In this document: piece after piece, positions 17,963 through 27,419 of the stretch
Layout: each line of letters begins with the position of its first letter
Numbering within the stretch: position 1 is the stretch's first letter
Source: Rummeliibacillus pycnus_A
Lineage (GTDB): Bacteria; Bacillota; Bacilli; Bacillales_A; Planococcaceae
Direction: 5' to 3'
Assembly: GCF_044359855.1 (NCBI RefSeq)
Contig: NZ_CP132291.1
Coordinates: forward strand, 4,278,001-4,342,000
DNA: 64,000 nt
Position numbers and translations under genes: made by a program
The notes under the pieces: model-generated
Told to the model about the DNA's origin: nothing
Database searches by the model: none
The model's input: only the letters and a program-made list of their open reading frames with translations

Positions 17963-19165
17963 ATGAAGAACTATAAATTTTTAATACTTGCACCAATTGT
18001 TGCGTTGCTGTTGATTTTCATCTTTAGTTGTACGCAAATTCCAACTGCTCATCAAACACCAAAAAACTTGAAAATTGCGGTAGTCAATGAAGATCAAGGC
18101 ATAGGCAAGAATAATGTGGGTGAAACCATCTTGAAGGGTATTCAACAAGCGTCTGAAAAGAATAAAACGAATGACGAGCCAATGATTAAATGGGACCTAA
18201 AAAATCAAGAGGATATGCAAAAAGGAATGGATGACCAAAGCTATTATGGGGCAATCGTCATTCCATCGGATTTTAGTGAAAAATACATGTCTTTACAAAC
18301 AAAATCACCTGTTTCACCAGAAATTAAACTTTTGGTGAATCAAGGGAAAAATGCCAATATAGCAAATGTAGTAAACCAAGCTTTAAATGGAATAGTTGAT
18401 AAAATCAACGGAAAAATGAGTACAGAAATATTAAGTGCATTACAAGCAAAGAATGCAAAATTATCGGTAGAGCAGGCTAAAATTTTAACAACACCGATTA
18501 CAAAATCAACGACAATGGTTCATCCAACGGGTACCTTAAGTAATGCACCTTTATCGCTGTTCCAACCACTTTGGTTTGGTAGTCTAATAGGAGCAGTTTT
18601 TATCTATCTTTCAATGCAAAAACGTAGCTTTAACAATCAAAAAGAAAAATTGGGAGCACGATTACTTCAGCTATTGGTTAGCTTGTTGATCGGTGTTGTA
18701 GCAGGATTTGGCCTAACTTGGGTGGCATCATCAATACTAGATTATGAGTTTCCAAGTTTTATGGATACAGCGCTATTTTTAACTTTAGCAAGCTGTAGCT
18801 TTACATTAATGATATTCGCTGTCCTAAGCTGGATTGGATTTGCGGGTATTCCGATATTCGTATTGTTATTATTCTTCGGCATTCCTTTACTACAAATGAC
18901 ACCAGAAGTAATGCCAGCCTTTTATAAGGACTGGATCTATCCTTGGCTGCCAATGCGCTTTATGACAGAAGGATTACGCGAACTATTCTTCTTTGATGAT
19001 TCAATAAGTTGGAATACATCTACCATAGCCTTGGAGTGGATCGCAGATGTTAGTTTAGCTTTGGCTATTTTATCTGTTTGGAAACCGAAGAAAAAGAAGG
19101 TTGAAGTTGAAGAATTACAAGAGAATAGTAGTATGAATCCTCAAGAATTTAGAAAGACTATTTGA
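17963..19165 (+). CDS. YhgE/Pip-like ABC-2-type membrane protein
   Basis: 400 residues from ATG 17963 (AAAGGAGAG at 5-8 nt). One N-terminal span (residues 6-24), an external domain of about 180 residues with the YhgE/Pip patterns IAVVNEDQG and YYGAIVIPSDFS, then about five membrane spans. This is a shorter, DUF3533-like version of the phage-infection protein family; members are thought to export lipids, peptides or toxic compounds or act in type VII-like surface functions. Regulated by the divergent TetR gene. Confidence 0.7.
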   Translation: MKNYKFLILAPIVALLLIFIFSCTQIPTAHQTPKNLKIAVVNEDQGIGKNNVGETILKGIQQASEKNKTNDEPMIKWDLKNQEDMQKGMDDQSYYGAIVIPSDFSEKYMSLQTKSPVSPEIKLLVNQGKNANIANVVNQALNGIVDKINGKMSTEILSALQAKNAKLSVEQAKILTTPITKSTTMVHPTGTLSNAPLSLFQPLWFGSLIGAVFIYLSMQKRSFNNQKEKLGARLLQLLVSLLIGVVAGFGLTWVASSILDYEFPSFMDTALFLTLASCSFTLMIFAVLSWIGFAGIPIFVLLLFFGIPLLQMTPEVMPAFYKDWIYPWLPMRFMTEGLRELFFFDDSISWNTSTIALEWIADVSLALAILSVWKPKKKKVEVEELQENSSMNPQEFRKTI

Positions 19166-19284
19166 TTTATTGAGGCCCATTTGAAATTTGGGAAGAGTAT
19201 CGATAAAACAGATTCCTACTCATAAAGTATCTAGATAATGAATAAATTTTTTATTATCAAGATTGTTTATAGAGGGGGATGTGT

Positions 19285-19923
19285 TTGCTCAATCAGGGAG
19301 ACCTTCTTTCTATTTTACAATTAGGCACTGGTCTTTTTTGGATTATTGCTTATATGTTAATCATCAAACGTGGATTTCAAGATAAAAATTATGGAATGCC
19401 GATGGTAGCCATTTGTGCAAATATTTCATGGGAATTTATTTTTACATTCATTTTCCGACATACGGGGCCACAAGAAATGATTACACTTATTTGGTTTTTA
19501 CTAGACATTATTATTTTGATGCAATATCTAATCTATGGACGAAAAGAAAACAAAAGTGCTATTTCATCAAAGTATTTTTATTCGTCATTTCTCTTAGCAC
19601 TCGCAGTTAGTTTTCTTATCATCATGGCGATGACATATGAGTTTAATGATGTTGAAGGGAAATATGCTGCCTTTTCACAAAATCTAATGATGTCTGTACT
19701 ATTTATTTCTCTATTATTAAGAAGAGGTAATTTAAGCGGTCAATCTATGTCTATCGCGATTTTTAAAATGCTAGGAAGCTTATTTGCTGGTATTGCATTC
19801 TATATTTATTTCAGAACAGAACTGATTACGATACTTTCAATTGCTACTTTTATATATGACATGATTTATATCTTTCTTTTGCGAAAGTTTTATAGAAGAA
19901 ATAGGCGAAAGTTTGCTATTTAG
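19285..19923 (+). CDS. Probable transmembrane terpene cyclase (Pyr4/PaxB-like)
   Basis: 212 residues from TTG 19285, 6 nt after AGAGGGGG; the ATG at 19279 touches the ribosome site. About seven membrane helices. The segment YGMPMVAICANISWEFIF contains the conserved Trp-Glu of transmembrane terpene cyclases and a second acidic site appears in FIYDMIYIF. Bacterial homologues are mostly uncharacterised; no prenyltransferase gene is near. A deletion derivative of a second copy lies at 22.3 kb. Confidence 0.55.
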   Translation: MLNQGDLLSILQLGTGLFWIIAYMLIIKRGFQDKNYGMPMVAICANISWEFIFTFIFRHTGPQEMITLIWFLLDIIILMQYLIYGRKENKSAISSKYFYSSFLLALAVSFLIIMAMTYEFNDVEGKYAAFSQNLMMSVLFISLLLRRGNLSGQSMSIAIFKMLGSLFAGIAFYIYFRTELITILSIATFIYDMIYIFLLRKFYRRNRRKFAI

Positions 19924-19995
19924 ATAGTTTGTAGTTAAAAAGGTTTAATGCAACTACTATTCAGGGGAAATTCGTGTAAAGGTGGATGAATAATG

Positions 19996-20026
19996 AAAAG
20001 GACTGTAAATGCAGTCCTTTTTATTA
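19996..20026 (+). terminator. Rho-independent terminator
   Basis: AAAAGGACTG pairs with CAGTCCTTTT, loop TAAATG. Confidence 0.7.
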
Positions 20027-20146
20027 TTTCTATATTTTGTATCATAAAAAGAATACATTTATGAAAAGAGTTGGTGAACGACGGAGTTGCCATTTTTTCA
20101 TCGAACAGTTAGATAAGCTACTCTTTAAGCGCAAGTTTAAAAGTGA

Positions 20147-20300
20147 GTAGGAAGATGTTTCTATCTTATAATTCATATTTTAGTGAATTTATCCTGTTTT
20201 AGTGATGTTAAGTAATTTGTTGTTTCTATTATGGTAAAATAAATCGTAAATGATAAATATTGGATAAAATTTTATAAGAAAAAGGATGGGGTAACTAATC
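20147..20300 (+). repeat. Duplicated promoter/leader, copy 1
   Basis: About 150 bp ending at the start of the first secreted-protein gene. It is closely matched by 21162-21309, sharing TTCTATCTTATAATTC, TTTAGTGATGTTAAGTAA-type text and TATGGTAAAATAAAT. Two promoter-like AT boxes are included. Confidence 0.7.
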
Positions 20301-20846
20301 ATGAAATTTAAAAAATTCTTAATTTTCGCTTTAACTGCCTTACTAGCAATCACGGCTCTAACAACAGTGCAAACTTCAGAAGTACAAGCAAAAAATCTTG
20401 ACTTCGAGTACAAGCATAAAACAACATCTGAATACACCATAAGAGAAATGAAGGCGCAAAAGAATTACACATCTGCAAGAAATTCATCCGATTCAAAGTA
20501 TGAAAAAAGTTTTTATGCTAGTAATAAACGTATTTATGGTTCAGGTTATGTTGTTTTGAAAAAGAACCAAACAGTAACTCTACAAGGGATAAAAGTATCA
20601 GTTAAAAATGGCTATTTTGTAACCCCAGGTCAGACTAAGAAAGTCAGCAAGGTTATGAAAAATACAAATAAAGTGTTTGTCGAGGATAAGTTAGTAAGTA
20701 ACAGCATTGTTGTAAAAGATGGGGTAACATACTTAAACGGTAAAAAACTTACTGGTACAATGAGTCATAAGTCTGTGCATAACAAAGATTTATTTCTGAA
20801 TTTTTACAACGGTAGAATACTAAAAGTACTAGAAACATACTTTTAA
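20301..20846 (+). CDS. Secreted basic protein, unknown family
   Basis: 181 residues with a clear signal peptide (1-30, ending VQA-K). The mature chain is basic, beta-rich, with QTVTLQGIKVSVKNG in the middle, and ends LETYF. No catalytic motif or cell-wall anchor is visible. AAGGATGGGG lies upstream of the ATG. It shares its promoter region with the gene at 21310, whose C-terminus (LETISYF) is similar, so the two are probably co-regulated and distantly related. Confidence 0.55.
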   Translation: MKFKKFLIFALTALLAITALTTVQTSEVQAKNLDFEYKHKTTSEYTIREMKAQKNYTSARNSSDSKYEKSFYASNKRIYGSGYVVLKKNQTVTLQGIKVSVKNGYFVTPGQTKKVSKVMKNTNKVFVEDKLVSNSIVVKDGVTYLNGKKLTGTMSHKSVHNKDLFLNFYNGRILKVLETYF

Positions 20847-20881
20847 ATCGTTTACTTAGAACAAAGAAAGAGGATAAGAAA

Positions 20882-20950
20882 ATGGCAAGTATAATGATAA
20901 TAGATGATGCTTTATTCATGCGTAAAATGTTTATCCAAATTCACCTTTAG
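20882..20950 (+). pseudogene. CheY-type receiver stub
   Basis: With a fair ribosome site, an ATG opens MASIMIIDDALFMRKM, the N-terminus of a response-regulator receiver with its paired Asp residues, but stops after 22 codons. The rest of the gene has been lost. Confidence 0.6.
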
Positions 20951-20990
20951 AAATAAAATTTAAAAAAAGCGATAAGCGAAGAAAAAAGGC

Positions 20991-21024
20991 GTCCCAAAAA
21001 GGATAGCCTTTTTGGGGTTAAGGA
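20991..21024 (+). terminator. Rho-independent terminator
   Basis: CCCAAAAAGG-ATAG-CCTTTTTGGGG hairpin after the receiver stub. Confidence 0.6.
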
Positions 21025-21161
21025 GAAGTTGATATCTTCCATTTTTAATTGCTTGTTGATCTATCCTACTTTTTACAATTTTACTTAGGAATTACGGAGG
21101 GTTTTATAGTCAATAAATAATAAATAAAAGCTAAAATTTAATGGAATTTTAAAAGTGGATA

Positions 21162-21309
21162 GGAAGATATTTCTATCTTATAATTCGTATTCAGTAAATT
21201 TATCCTGTATTAGTGATGTTAAGTAAATTGTGGATTTTATTATGGTAAAATAAATTATCAATGATAAAAATTGGATAAAAGATAATGCGAAAAGGATGGT
21301 AAAAACTTT
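21162..21309 (+). repeat. Duplicated promoter/leader, copy 2
   Basis: Second copy of the segment at 20147-20300, placed identically before the next secreted-protein gene, with small indels. Confidence 0.7.
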
Positions 21310-21924
21310 ATGAAACAACGAAGTAAGAAATTCAAAAAAGTTATCGTTATGTCAATGATCCTTGCATGCAGCTTAGTATATGGGACAGTAGGAGCTTCAG
21401 CGACAAGTAACGTTACATCTACAAGTAAAGCGGTTAAAACAGCAAGTACTACACCGGTAGTTTCAAAAAAAGGAGTAATCACTTTACCTAAGAAATTTAA
21501 AACAAAAACAGTTATGAGCGAATTAAGACCAGAAGCTGCAAAACTAATCAAAATTTACGGTACTTCTTTAGGTGACGGAAACACAGATAATTTTAAAGTA
21601 TATGCGAAAAAACACTTAGTGACCAAAACAGATACTAACTATATGCTCGGATACGGTTATTCGTTGGATAAATACAAATATAAAGTAAAAGATGCACGTA
21701 AAGCGAATTCAAAAGCAGACATTGCAAACTATTCTAAGGCAGTAAAAAAAGTCACAACATCTCAAATAAAAAATGAAGATTCTTATGTTGGTACTGGGTT
21801 TGCAACTTTTGAGTTTTCTTTCCAACCAAAAAACTATAGCCCAATGAACAGAATCAACGTTTATTTGAAATTTAACCAATTACAAAATGGAAAGTATGTA
21901 TTAGAAACTATAAGCTATTTTTAA
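21310..21924 (+). CDS. Secreted basic protein, unknown family
   Basis: 204 residues with a signal peptide (1-31, ending ASA-T), a Thr/Ser-rich linker and a beta-rich domain. There is a single Trp-free, Cys-free mature chain. Ends KYVLETISYF. AAAGGATGG precedes the ATG. Family unknown. The promoter is a duplicate of that before the gene at 20301. Confidence 0.55.
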   Translation: MKQRSKKFKKVIVMSMILACSLVYGTVGASATSNVTSTSKAVKTASTTPVVSKKGVITLPKKFKTKTVMSELRPEAAKLIKIYGTSLGDGNTDNFKVYAKKHLVTKTDTNYMLGYGYSLDKYKYKVKDARKANSKADIANYSKAVKKVTTSQIKNEDSYVGTGFATFEFSFQPKNYSPMNRINVYLKFNQLQNGKYVLETISYF

Positions 21925-22068
21925 ATCAAGCGAAATGTTAGATTCTAGACTAACAGTTGACTAAAAGGTTTAATTTTAAATAGGTTACAAGATTTAGTGT
22001 TGCTCAGGTTTTTTATCTAAAAGTTTAAAATAATACGAGCTTCATTTTAACAAAATAGAAAATTAGCG

Positions 22069-22127
22069 ATACGACTTAATCAAAATTATGTGTTATTTTC
22101 ACATAATTTTAGTTAAGTCGTATTTTG
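22069..22127 (+). terminator. Long hairpin, probable terminator
   Basis: ATACGACTTAA(T)CAAAATTATGTG pairs over more than 20 bp with its complement and is followed by TTTTGC. It could terminate in either direction. Confidence 0.65.
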
Positions 22128-22312
22128 CATTAGCAAAATAATCAATTAAACCATTCAATTTTAGTAATTCAACAACATATTGAAGATAACTTTTCTATGG
22201 TTGTGAAAACTACGATTCCTGTGGTAAAAAGTGAGGATTTTTATGAATGGACTCATGCTGTTAGGTGACAGTCACTCGCTCAATCGACGATTTTATAAGT
22301 ATGAAATAGGAG

Positions 22313-22478
22313 AAGTATCAATAAAGTGTTCTAACATAAATCAGATTAATTACTACTCATAAAGAGTATCTAGAAATGAATAAATTTTTATTATCTAGAT
22401 TATTTAAATTGAGGGATATGCTTGTATAATTTATATCATTCTTTTGCGAAAGTTTTATAGAAGAAGGGCAGTTTTGTT
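22313..22478 (+). pseudogene. Deletion scar of a second terpene-cyclase gene
   Basis: The first part matches the leader at 19195-19284 (TACTCATAAAG, AATGAATAAATTTTT, GAGGGATATGCTTGT). It jumps directly to the last codons, ATAATTTATATCATTCTTTTGC and GAAAGTTTTATAGAAGAA, seen at 19862-19898. Nearly the whole coding sequence is deleted. Confidence 0.65.
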
Positions 22479-22639
22479 GAATAAGAATAAGTTGTGGTAT
22501 GCATGAAGTAAATAATTTCTGTAACACCAATACTATAAATGCAAATAATTCTATAATTGAAATAGAAATAATTAGTGGTCTTCTTTTTTATATTGAATTT
22601 TAATTTAATATAGTATAATATTTAGAAAATTCTATATAA

Positions 22640-22927
22640 AAGCTGTGAAAAGAAGAGTAAACATCCGTACTATCTACAGAGACCTCTGGTAGCTGAAAAA
22701 GAGGGATAGGAAATGTGTTGAAACAAGGCTTGGAGCTGTGCATTGGATTTGTTTGTTGGAACAATGATGATGCAACGTATTCTCACGTTAAAGAGATAGA
22801 GTATCGCAGGTAATTTATTTACAAAGCCGTACTTGATAAGGCCTCTACAGCAATGTAGAGATGAACTGGGGTGGCACCGCGATATGACTCGCCCCCAAGA
22901 TAACTATCTTGGGGGTGAGTTTTTTTA
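22640..22927 (+). promoter_or_regulatory. T-box riboswitch
   Basis: Stem I begins with GAAAAGAAGAGTA (AGTA of the specifier loop), has a CAGAGACCTCTGG distal part, and returns as GTGTTGAAACAAGG then CTTGGAGC. The T-box GGGGTGGCACCGCG lies at 22868-22882, followed by a terminator ACTCGCCCCCAAGATA/TATCTTGGGGGTGAGT plus T8. TGGC predicts a tRNA with G73. The specifier is either ACA (Thr) or, one base earlier, AAC (Asn); only Asn fits G73. It controls the MFS gene that follows. Confidence 0.85.
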
Positions 22928-22964
22928 TTTTGTTTTACAAACAAATAAAATAGGAGTGGTGATT

Positions 22965-24191
22965 ATGTCCAGATGGAAGTATCCTTTAATACTATTAGGG
23001 GGAATAGGCATTTCAAATGTGGGTGCATGGGTTTACCTAATCGCACTAAATTTAATTATATTGAATGAAACAGGTTCCCCACTTGCAATTGCTTTATTAT
23101 ATATACTACGTCCAATTGCAACTATATGTTCGAATGCTTGGGCAGGTAGTTTAATTGATCGGGTAAATACTCGACAACTTATGATGGGATTAGATGTTTT
23201 TCGAGCAATATGTATTGCGTTAATTCCATTCTCACCTTCACTTATTTATGTTTATGTACTAGCGTTTATCATTAATATGGGAAGTGCTATTTTCGAACCT
23301 ACATCTATGGTTTATATGACTAAACTAATACCTGATAAAGATCGGCAACGTTTTAATGCACTACGTAGTTTTATCAACTCTTGTGGTTCACTAATAGGTC
23401 CTACTATTGCTGGGATTTTATTTTGGATGGGTACTCCTTATACTGCCATCCATGTGAATGCAGTGGCGTTATTTTTTTCGGCACTTATTATAATGATGCT
23501 ACCTAATGTTGATTCAAGACTCAAAGAGACAGAGAAGCAAAGATTTACATGGAATTTGATAAAAAATGATTTTCGGGTTGTTTTTAATTTCAGTAAGGGA
23601 AATAGCTATGTCACAAAGATATATTTATTATTTAGTGGTACTACTATATTCATGACTGCAATAGATTCTCTCGAGGCAGCATTTGCTAAAGGAGTACTTT
23701 CAATTTCAGACACCAATTATGGGTTTTTACTAAGTATCTTTGGAGCTGGAATAATAATAGGATCAATTATTAATTCAGTATTTTCAAAACAACTTGCAGT
23801 TAATCTTTTAATAGGTATTGGTACCATTTTTACCTCAATAGGTTATATAGTACTTTATAGTTCGAGTGGCTTTTTTAATGCAGCGCCGGGTGTATTTTTA
23901 ATGGGGATTGCTGTAACGTTCGCTAATACAGGGTATTTGACTTTCTACCAAAATCATGTTCCTGTGAGGATGATGGGAAGATTCGGAAGCATCTTTAGTG
24001 TCATTGAAGCAGGTTTCATTGTTGCTTTAACGGTTTTAATAGGTTTAGCCGCTGAATTAACTTCGATCCGTCTGGTGGGGTTAATAGGTTCATTTGCCTT
24101 CTTCCTATTAGGGTTATTGGCATTGAAAGCTGTATCAGGTGCTAAACGGCAGGAATATTTTAAAAAAGGTGCTTCTTCTTTAAACAGTTAA
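22965..24191 (+). CDS. MFS transporter under T-box control
   Basis: 408 residues from ATG 22965 (TAGGAGTGGTG upstream). The longer frame runs back into the T-box terminator and is not real. Twelve predicted membrane helices, with the motif A-like loop GSLIDRVNTRQLMM and a GPTIAGILFW motif C. Similar to the enterobactin-exporter/macrolide-efflux branch (MFS_3). T-box regulation suggests export or import tied to an amino acid or a product made from it. Confidence 0.75.
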   Translation: MSRWKYPLILLGGIGISNVGAWVYLIALNLIILNETGSPLAIALLYILRPIATICSNAWAGSLIDRVNTRQLMMGLDVFRAICIALIPFSPSLIYVYVLAFIINMGSAIFEPTSMVYMTKLIPDKDRQRFNALRSFINSCGSLIGPTIAGILFWMGTPYTAIHVNAVALFFSALIIMMLPNVDSRLKETEKQRFTWNLIKNDFRVVFNFSKGNSYVTKIYLLFSGTTIFMTAIDSLEAAFAKGVLSISDTNYGFLLSIFGAGIIIGSIINSVFSKQLAVNLLIGIGTIFTSIGYIVLYSSSGFFNAAPGVFLMGIAVTFANTGYLTFYQNHVPVRMMGRFGSIFSVIEAGFIVALTVLIGLAAELTSIRLVGLIGSFAFFLLGLLALKAVSGAKRQEYFKKGASSLNS

Positions 24192-24196
24192 TTATA

Positions 24197-24235
24197 AAAA
24201 GGCTTGATCGAAAAAAGTAATCGGCAAGCCTTTTA
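24197..24235 (+). terminator. Rho-independent terminator
   Basis: AAAAAGGCTTG ... CAAGCCTTTT stem after the MFS gene. Confidence 0.65.
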
Positions 24236-24351
24236 CTGTTCCAGATTTATAGTTATTGAACTAAAGGGGAAGGGTAGTGGAAGAAGGTGTTTAATACCTT
24301 ACTGAAGAATATATGGGAGAGTAGAATTAAACTACAAAAGGAGAAATGATT

Positions 24352-24765
24352 ATGACAAAACAATTTTGGATCAACTTGCCGGTTAAAGATACAAATAAAT
24401 CAAAAGAGTTTTATAGCAAACTTGGATTTTCGACTAATACACCACTTGGCAATAGCGATCAAGTGCAATTAGTCATCGGAGATAATAATGCTACCGTAAT
24501 GCTTTTTCCTATTTCCACTTTCGAAAATTTTACCAAGCATGAAATAGTCGATACAAAACAAGCTACTGAAGTATTATTTTCCATTGATGCAGACAGCAAA
24601 GAAGAAGTAGATGATATAGCGAAGAGGGCAGTAGAGGCTGGAGGTACAATTTTTGGTGCCCCCTCTGAGAACCAAGGTTGGATGTACGGATTTGGTTTTG
24701 CTGATTTAGATGGTCACCGCTGGAATGTGTTGTATATGGATATGAGCAAGATGCCGAAGGGTTAA
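24352..24765 (+). CDS. VOC family protein
   Basis: 137 residues from ATG 24352 (AAAGGAG at 8 nt). Two beta-alpha-beta-beta-beta modules: FWINLPVKDTNKSKEFYSKLGF at the start and GWMYGFGFADLDGHRWNVLYMD at the end. This is the glyoxalase/dioxygenase-like fold. The conserved Glu/His metal ligands are only partly evident, so the activity cannot be named. Confidence 0.75.
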   Translation: MTKQFWINLPVKDTNKSKEFYSKLGFSTNTPLGNSDQVQLVIGDNNATVMLFPISTFENFTKHEIVDTKQATEVLFSIDADSKEEVDDIAKRAVEAGGTIFGAPSENQGWMYGFGFADLDGHRWNVLYMDMSKMPKG

Positions 24766-24873
24766 GAAATAGAAACCACTGGTACCTAAAATCAATCTGG
24801 TACTGTTACTCAGATTCACAAATATTTAGGATAAAACCATCTTCAAATTAAATTGAAACGAGGTAGCATAACT

Positions 24874-25485
24874 ATGTTTATACCTAAACATTTTGAAATC
24901 AAAAATAAAGATATTATTTATGACTTTATTGAAAGGTTCAGCTTCGCGACAGTATTTTCTCAGAATAAAGGAGAACCCTACGCTACTCATCTTCCACTGA
25001 TATTAAATAAAGATGAAAATTCTTTATATGGTCATTTTGCACGAGCGAATGGACAGTGGAAGGATGTAGAAGACAAACAAGTTCTTGTGGTTTTTCAAGG
25101 TCCACACTGTTATATTTCACCTTCTTGGTACGAAACAACTAAAGCAGTACCTACTTGGAATTATGTAGCTATACATTTATATGGAATGATGGAGATACTT
25201 GAAGATGACAAAGTGATATTTGATTCTTTAAATAACTTAGTAAATAAATATGAAAGTCCTGATAGTCCATACAATTTGGGCACAGTTGAACCTAGTTTTA
25301 TTGAGGGAATGAGTAAGGGGATTGTAGCGTTCAAAATTAAAATTACAAAAATTGAAGCAAAAGCTAAACTAAGTCAGAATCACCCTGTGGAAAGACAGAA
25401 GTTAATTATCGAACAATTAGAAAAGACTTCTAATCAAGAAAATATACAAGTAGCATCCCTTATGAGGGAAAATCTCAAAAATTAA
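24874..25485 (+). CDS. PaiB-like FMN-binding regulator
   Basis: 203 residues from ATG 24874 (GAGGT upstream). The flavin-reductase-like split barrel shows the PaiB features MFIPKHFE, ATHLPLIL, GHFARANGQW and SWYETTKAVPTWNY. B. subtilis PaiB is linked to protease and sporulation gene repression and to polyamine metabolism. There is no paiA next to it. Confidence 0.8.
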   Translation: MFIPKHFEIKNKDIIYDFIERFSFATVFSQNKGEPYATHLPLILNKDENSLYGHFARANGQWKDVEDKQVLVVFQGPHCYISPSWYETTKAVPTWNYVAIHLYGMMEILEDDKVIFDSLNNLVNKYESPDSPYNLGTVEPSFIEGMSKGIVAFKIKITKIEAKAKLSQNHPVERQKLIIEQLEKTSNQENIQVASLMRENLKN

Positions 25486-25495
25486 AGATAACAAT

Positions 25496-25597
25496 ACTCG
25501 AATTCAAATAAAACTAAACAACCAGTCGCCGATTCTTATCGACAACTGGTAGGATGATGCTTTTTTGAGACTGTCTCATTTAAAGGATTCAGTCCCA
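25496..25597 (+). mobile_element. Solo IS3-family end
   Basis: About 100 bp closely matching, in inverse orientation, the orfB-side end of the IS at 14981-16267. It covers the last 18 or so codons of orfB (with an indel) and the terminal AGACTGTCTCATTT and GGATTCAGTCCC. The rest of that copy is gone. Confidence 0.8.
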
Positions 25598-25673
25598 TCC
25601 CAACCTCAAAAAAATAATCGATAGCAAAATTACATAATATTAGAATTTAATACTAAAGATTATCTTTTCATTC

Positions 25674-27419
25674 TTAAATCATATGGGAATTGTCTGGGTT
25701 TTTGACACCTACATCAAACTTTGAAACAGTTTTTTCAAGATCTTCCGCCATTTTATTAAGTCTTAAAACGGCATGAAGGATATCTTGATTGTAGTTTTCT
25801 TGTTCTATTGTTCGGTCGACAACACTTTCTGTTGCCTTTGCTGCCTTATTTGCAAGCATCGTCGTTTCCATGACTCCTGCTGTAATTTCCTCCGAGAATG
25901 CTGACATTTCTTCTGAAGTTACAGAAACTTGTTTCGTATGAGATACTACGCCATGAATAGAGTGGAGAATACTTTCAAATGATTTTCCAGCTTCTTCAAC
26001 AGCTTGTATACCGTCTTCGACATTTTCTGTTACAACATTCATTGTTTGTACTGTTAAACTCGTATCAACATTTATTTTAGAAATCAAATCCGATATGCTA
26101 TTTGCTGATTTTTCAGATTGCTCAGCTAGCTTTCTTACTTCTTCAGCTACTACAGCAAAGCCCTTTCCGGATTCACCAGCTCTCGCCGCTTCAATCGCAG
26201 CATTTAATGCAAGTAGATTCGTTTGTGAAGCAATGTCACGAATGATATTTATAATAAGTGAAACTTCATTTGATTGATTTTCAAGTTTTTTAATTGCATT
26301 TGCCGATAATTGAACAGATTGATGAATAACATTCATTTGATGAATTACTTTTTCAATATTACTATTTCCGAGCTCTACATTTTGTAAGTTAATCGAAGAT
26401 AATTGAGATACATTTGAAGAAGCTTCAGCAATTTGTTGAATACCCTCTGACATTTGCTCTAATGTAACAGAGCTTTCCTCCGAGCTTTTATACTGTGCAT
26501 GCGCTCCTGCAGATACTTCCTGAACGGACGCAGAAATTTGGCTAATTGCTTCACTTGCCTTCTCGCTACTTTTAGCCACTGAATTGGTCGTGTCAATTAA
26601 CTGTTTGGACCCAACGTTGATGCCAAGAATAATATTTTGTAAATCTAATACCATCTGTTTAAATGCTTGTGTTAAAAGTCCAATTTCATCTTTTCGACCT
26701 GTTTCTATCACGACAGTTAAATCACCATTACCAACTTTTCTCACTTGTGATGTTAATTTTCGTATAGGTTTCGTTAAATAATTTGTGAAGAAGTAAACAA
26801 TGCAAATTCCTACTATTAAGATAATCAGTGTAATAGTAATAATTTTCATTTTATTGGCATCCATGGCTTTATAAACAGCTGTTGCGTCCAAATCTGCTCC
26901 CAATAATCCAATCACTTCTCCAGACTTATTTTTTATCGGAGCATAAATAGCTAGTACAGCACCATATTTTGCATCATTTGATAACTGAAATTGTACTTTC
27001 CCTGTTTCAAATACTTGTTTCATTTTAGGATATGATTCTGGTGATTCCTCTTGAACACCAATCGTTGATTCCTCACTTGGCGTACTATCTACCATATAGT
27101 AGTATTCGTAGTCTCCACCCTTTTTCACACGAGACATCGTATACAAACTAGATACATCATAAAACTCTTTAACAGAGCCTAGTTCTTTTTGTAATTCTAG
27201 ATAATACCCTTCCTTTTTAGCACCAATTTCTAAATTTTGATAACCTTTATCATCTATCTTAGCGATTGCATGATCAATCATAGCTAAGTTTTGTTGACCA
27301 ACAGACTCTTTCACTAGATCTAACGATGAACGATAAACAAAAACGCTAATCAGAAAACACGAAATAACAAGTAAAATTGAAAAAACCATTAACATTTTAA
27401 TCTTTAAGCTACTTCTCAT
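25674..27419 (-). CDS. Methyl-accepting chemotaxis protein
   Basis: 581 residues. Membrane span near 8-28, an external dCache-type ligand domain to about 185 (FYDVSSLYTMSRVKKGGDYEYYY), second span about 190-212, HAMP domain, then a long cytoplasmic coiled coil. The signalling tip is intact: LLALNAAIEAARAGESGKG followed by FAVVAEEVRKLAEQS, which contacts CheA/CheW. Ligand unknown. Transcribed alone, and the chemotaxis genes themselves are not nearby. Confidence 0.9.
   Translation of the reverse strand: MRSSLKIKMLMVFSILLVISCFLISVFVYRSSLDLVKESVGQQNLAMIDHAIAKIDDKGYQNLEIGAKKEGYYLELQKELGSVKEFYDVSSLYTMSRVKKGGDYEYYYMVDSTPSEESTIGVQEESPESYPKMKQVFETGKVQFQLSNDAKYGAVLAIYAPIKNKSGEVIGLLGADLDATAVYKAMDANKMKIITITLIILIVGICIVYFFTNYLTKPIRKLTSQVRKVGNGDLTVVIETGRKDEIGLLTQAFKQMVLDLQNIILGINVGSKQLIDTTNSVAKSSEKASEAISQISASVQEVSAGAHAQYKSSEESSVTLEQMSEGIQQIAEASSNVSQLSSINLQNVELGNSNIEKVIHQMNVIHQSVQLSANAIKKLENQSNEVSLIINIIRDIASQTNLLALNAAIEAARAGESGKGFAVVAEEVRKLAEQSEKSANSISDLISKINVDTSLTVQTMNVVTENVEDGIQAVEEAGKSFESILHSIHGVVSHTKQVSVTSEEMSAFSEEITAGVMETTMLANKAAKATESVVDRTIEQENYNQDILHAVLRLNKMAEDLEKTVSKFDVGVKNPDNSHMI

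Noticed and set aside
22833..22964. N-terminal extension of the MFS transporter
   Set aside because: Runs through the T-box core and terminator; the true start with a ribosome site is 22965.
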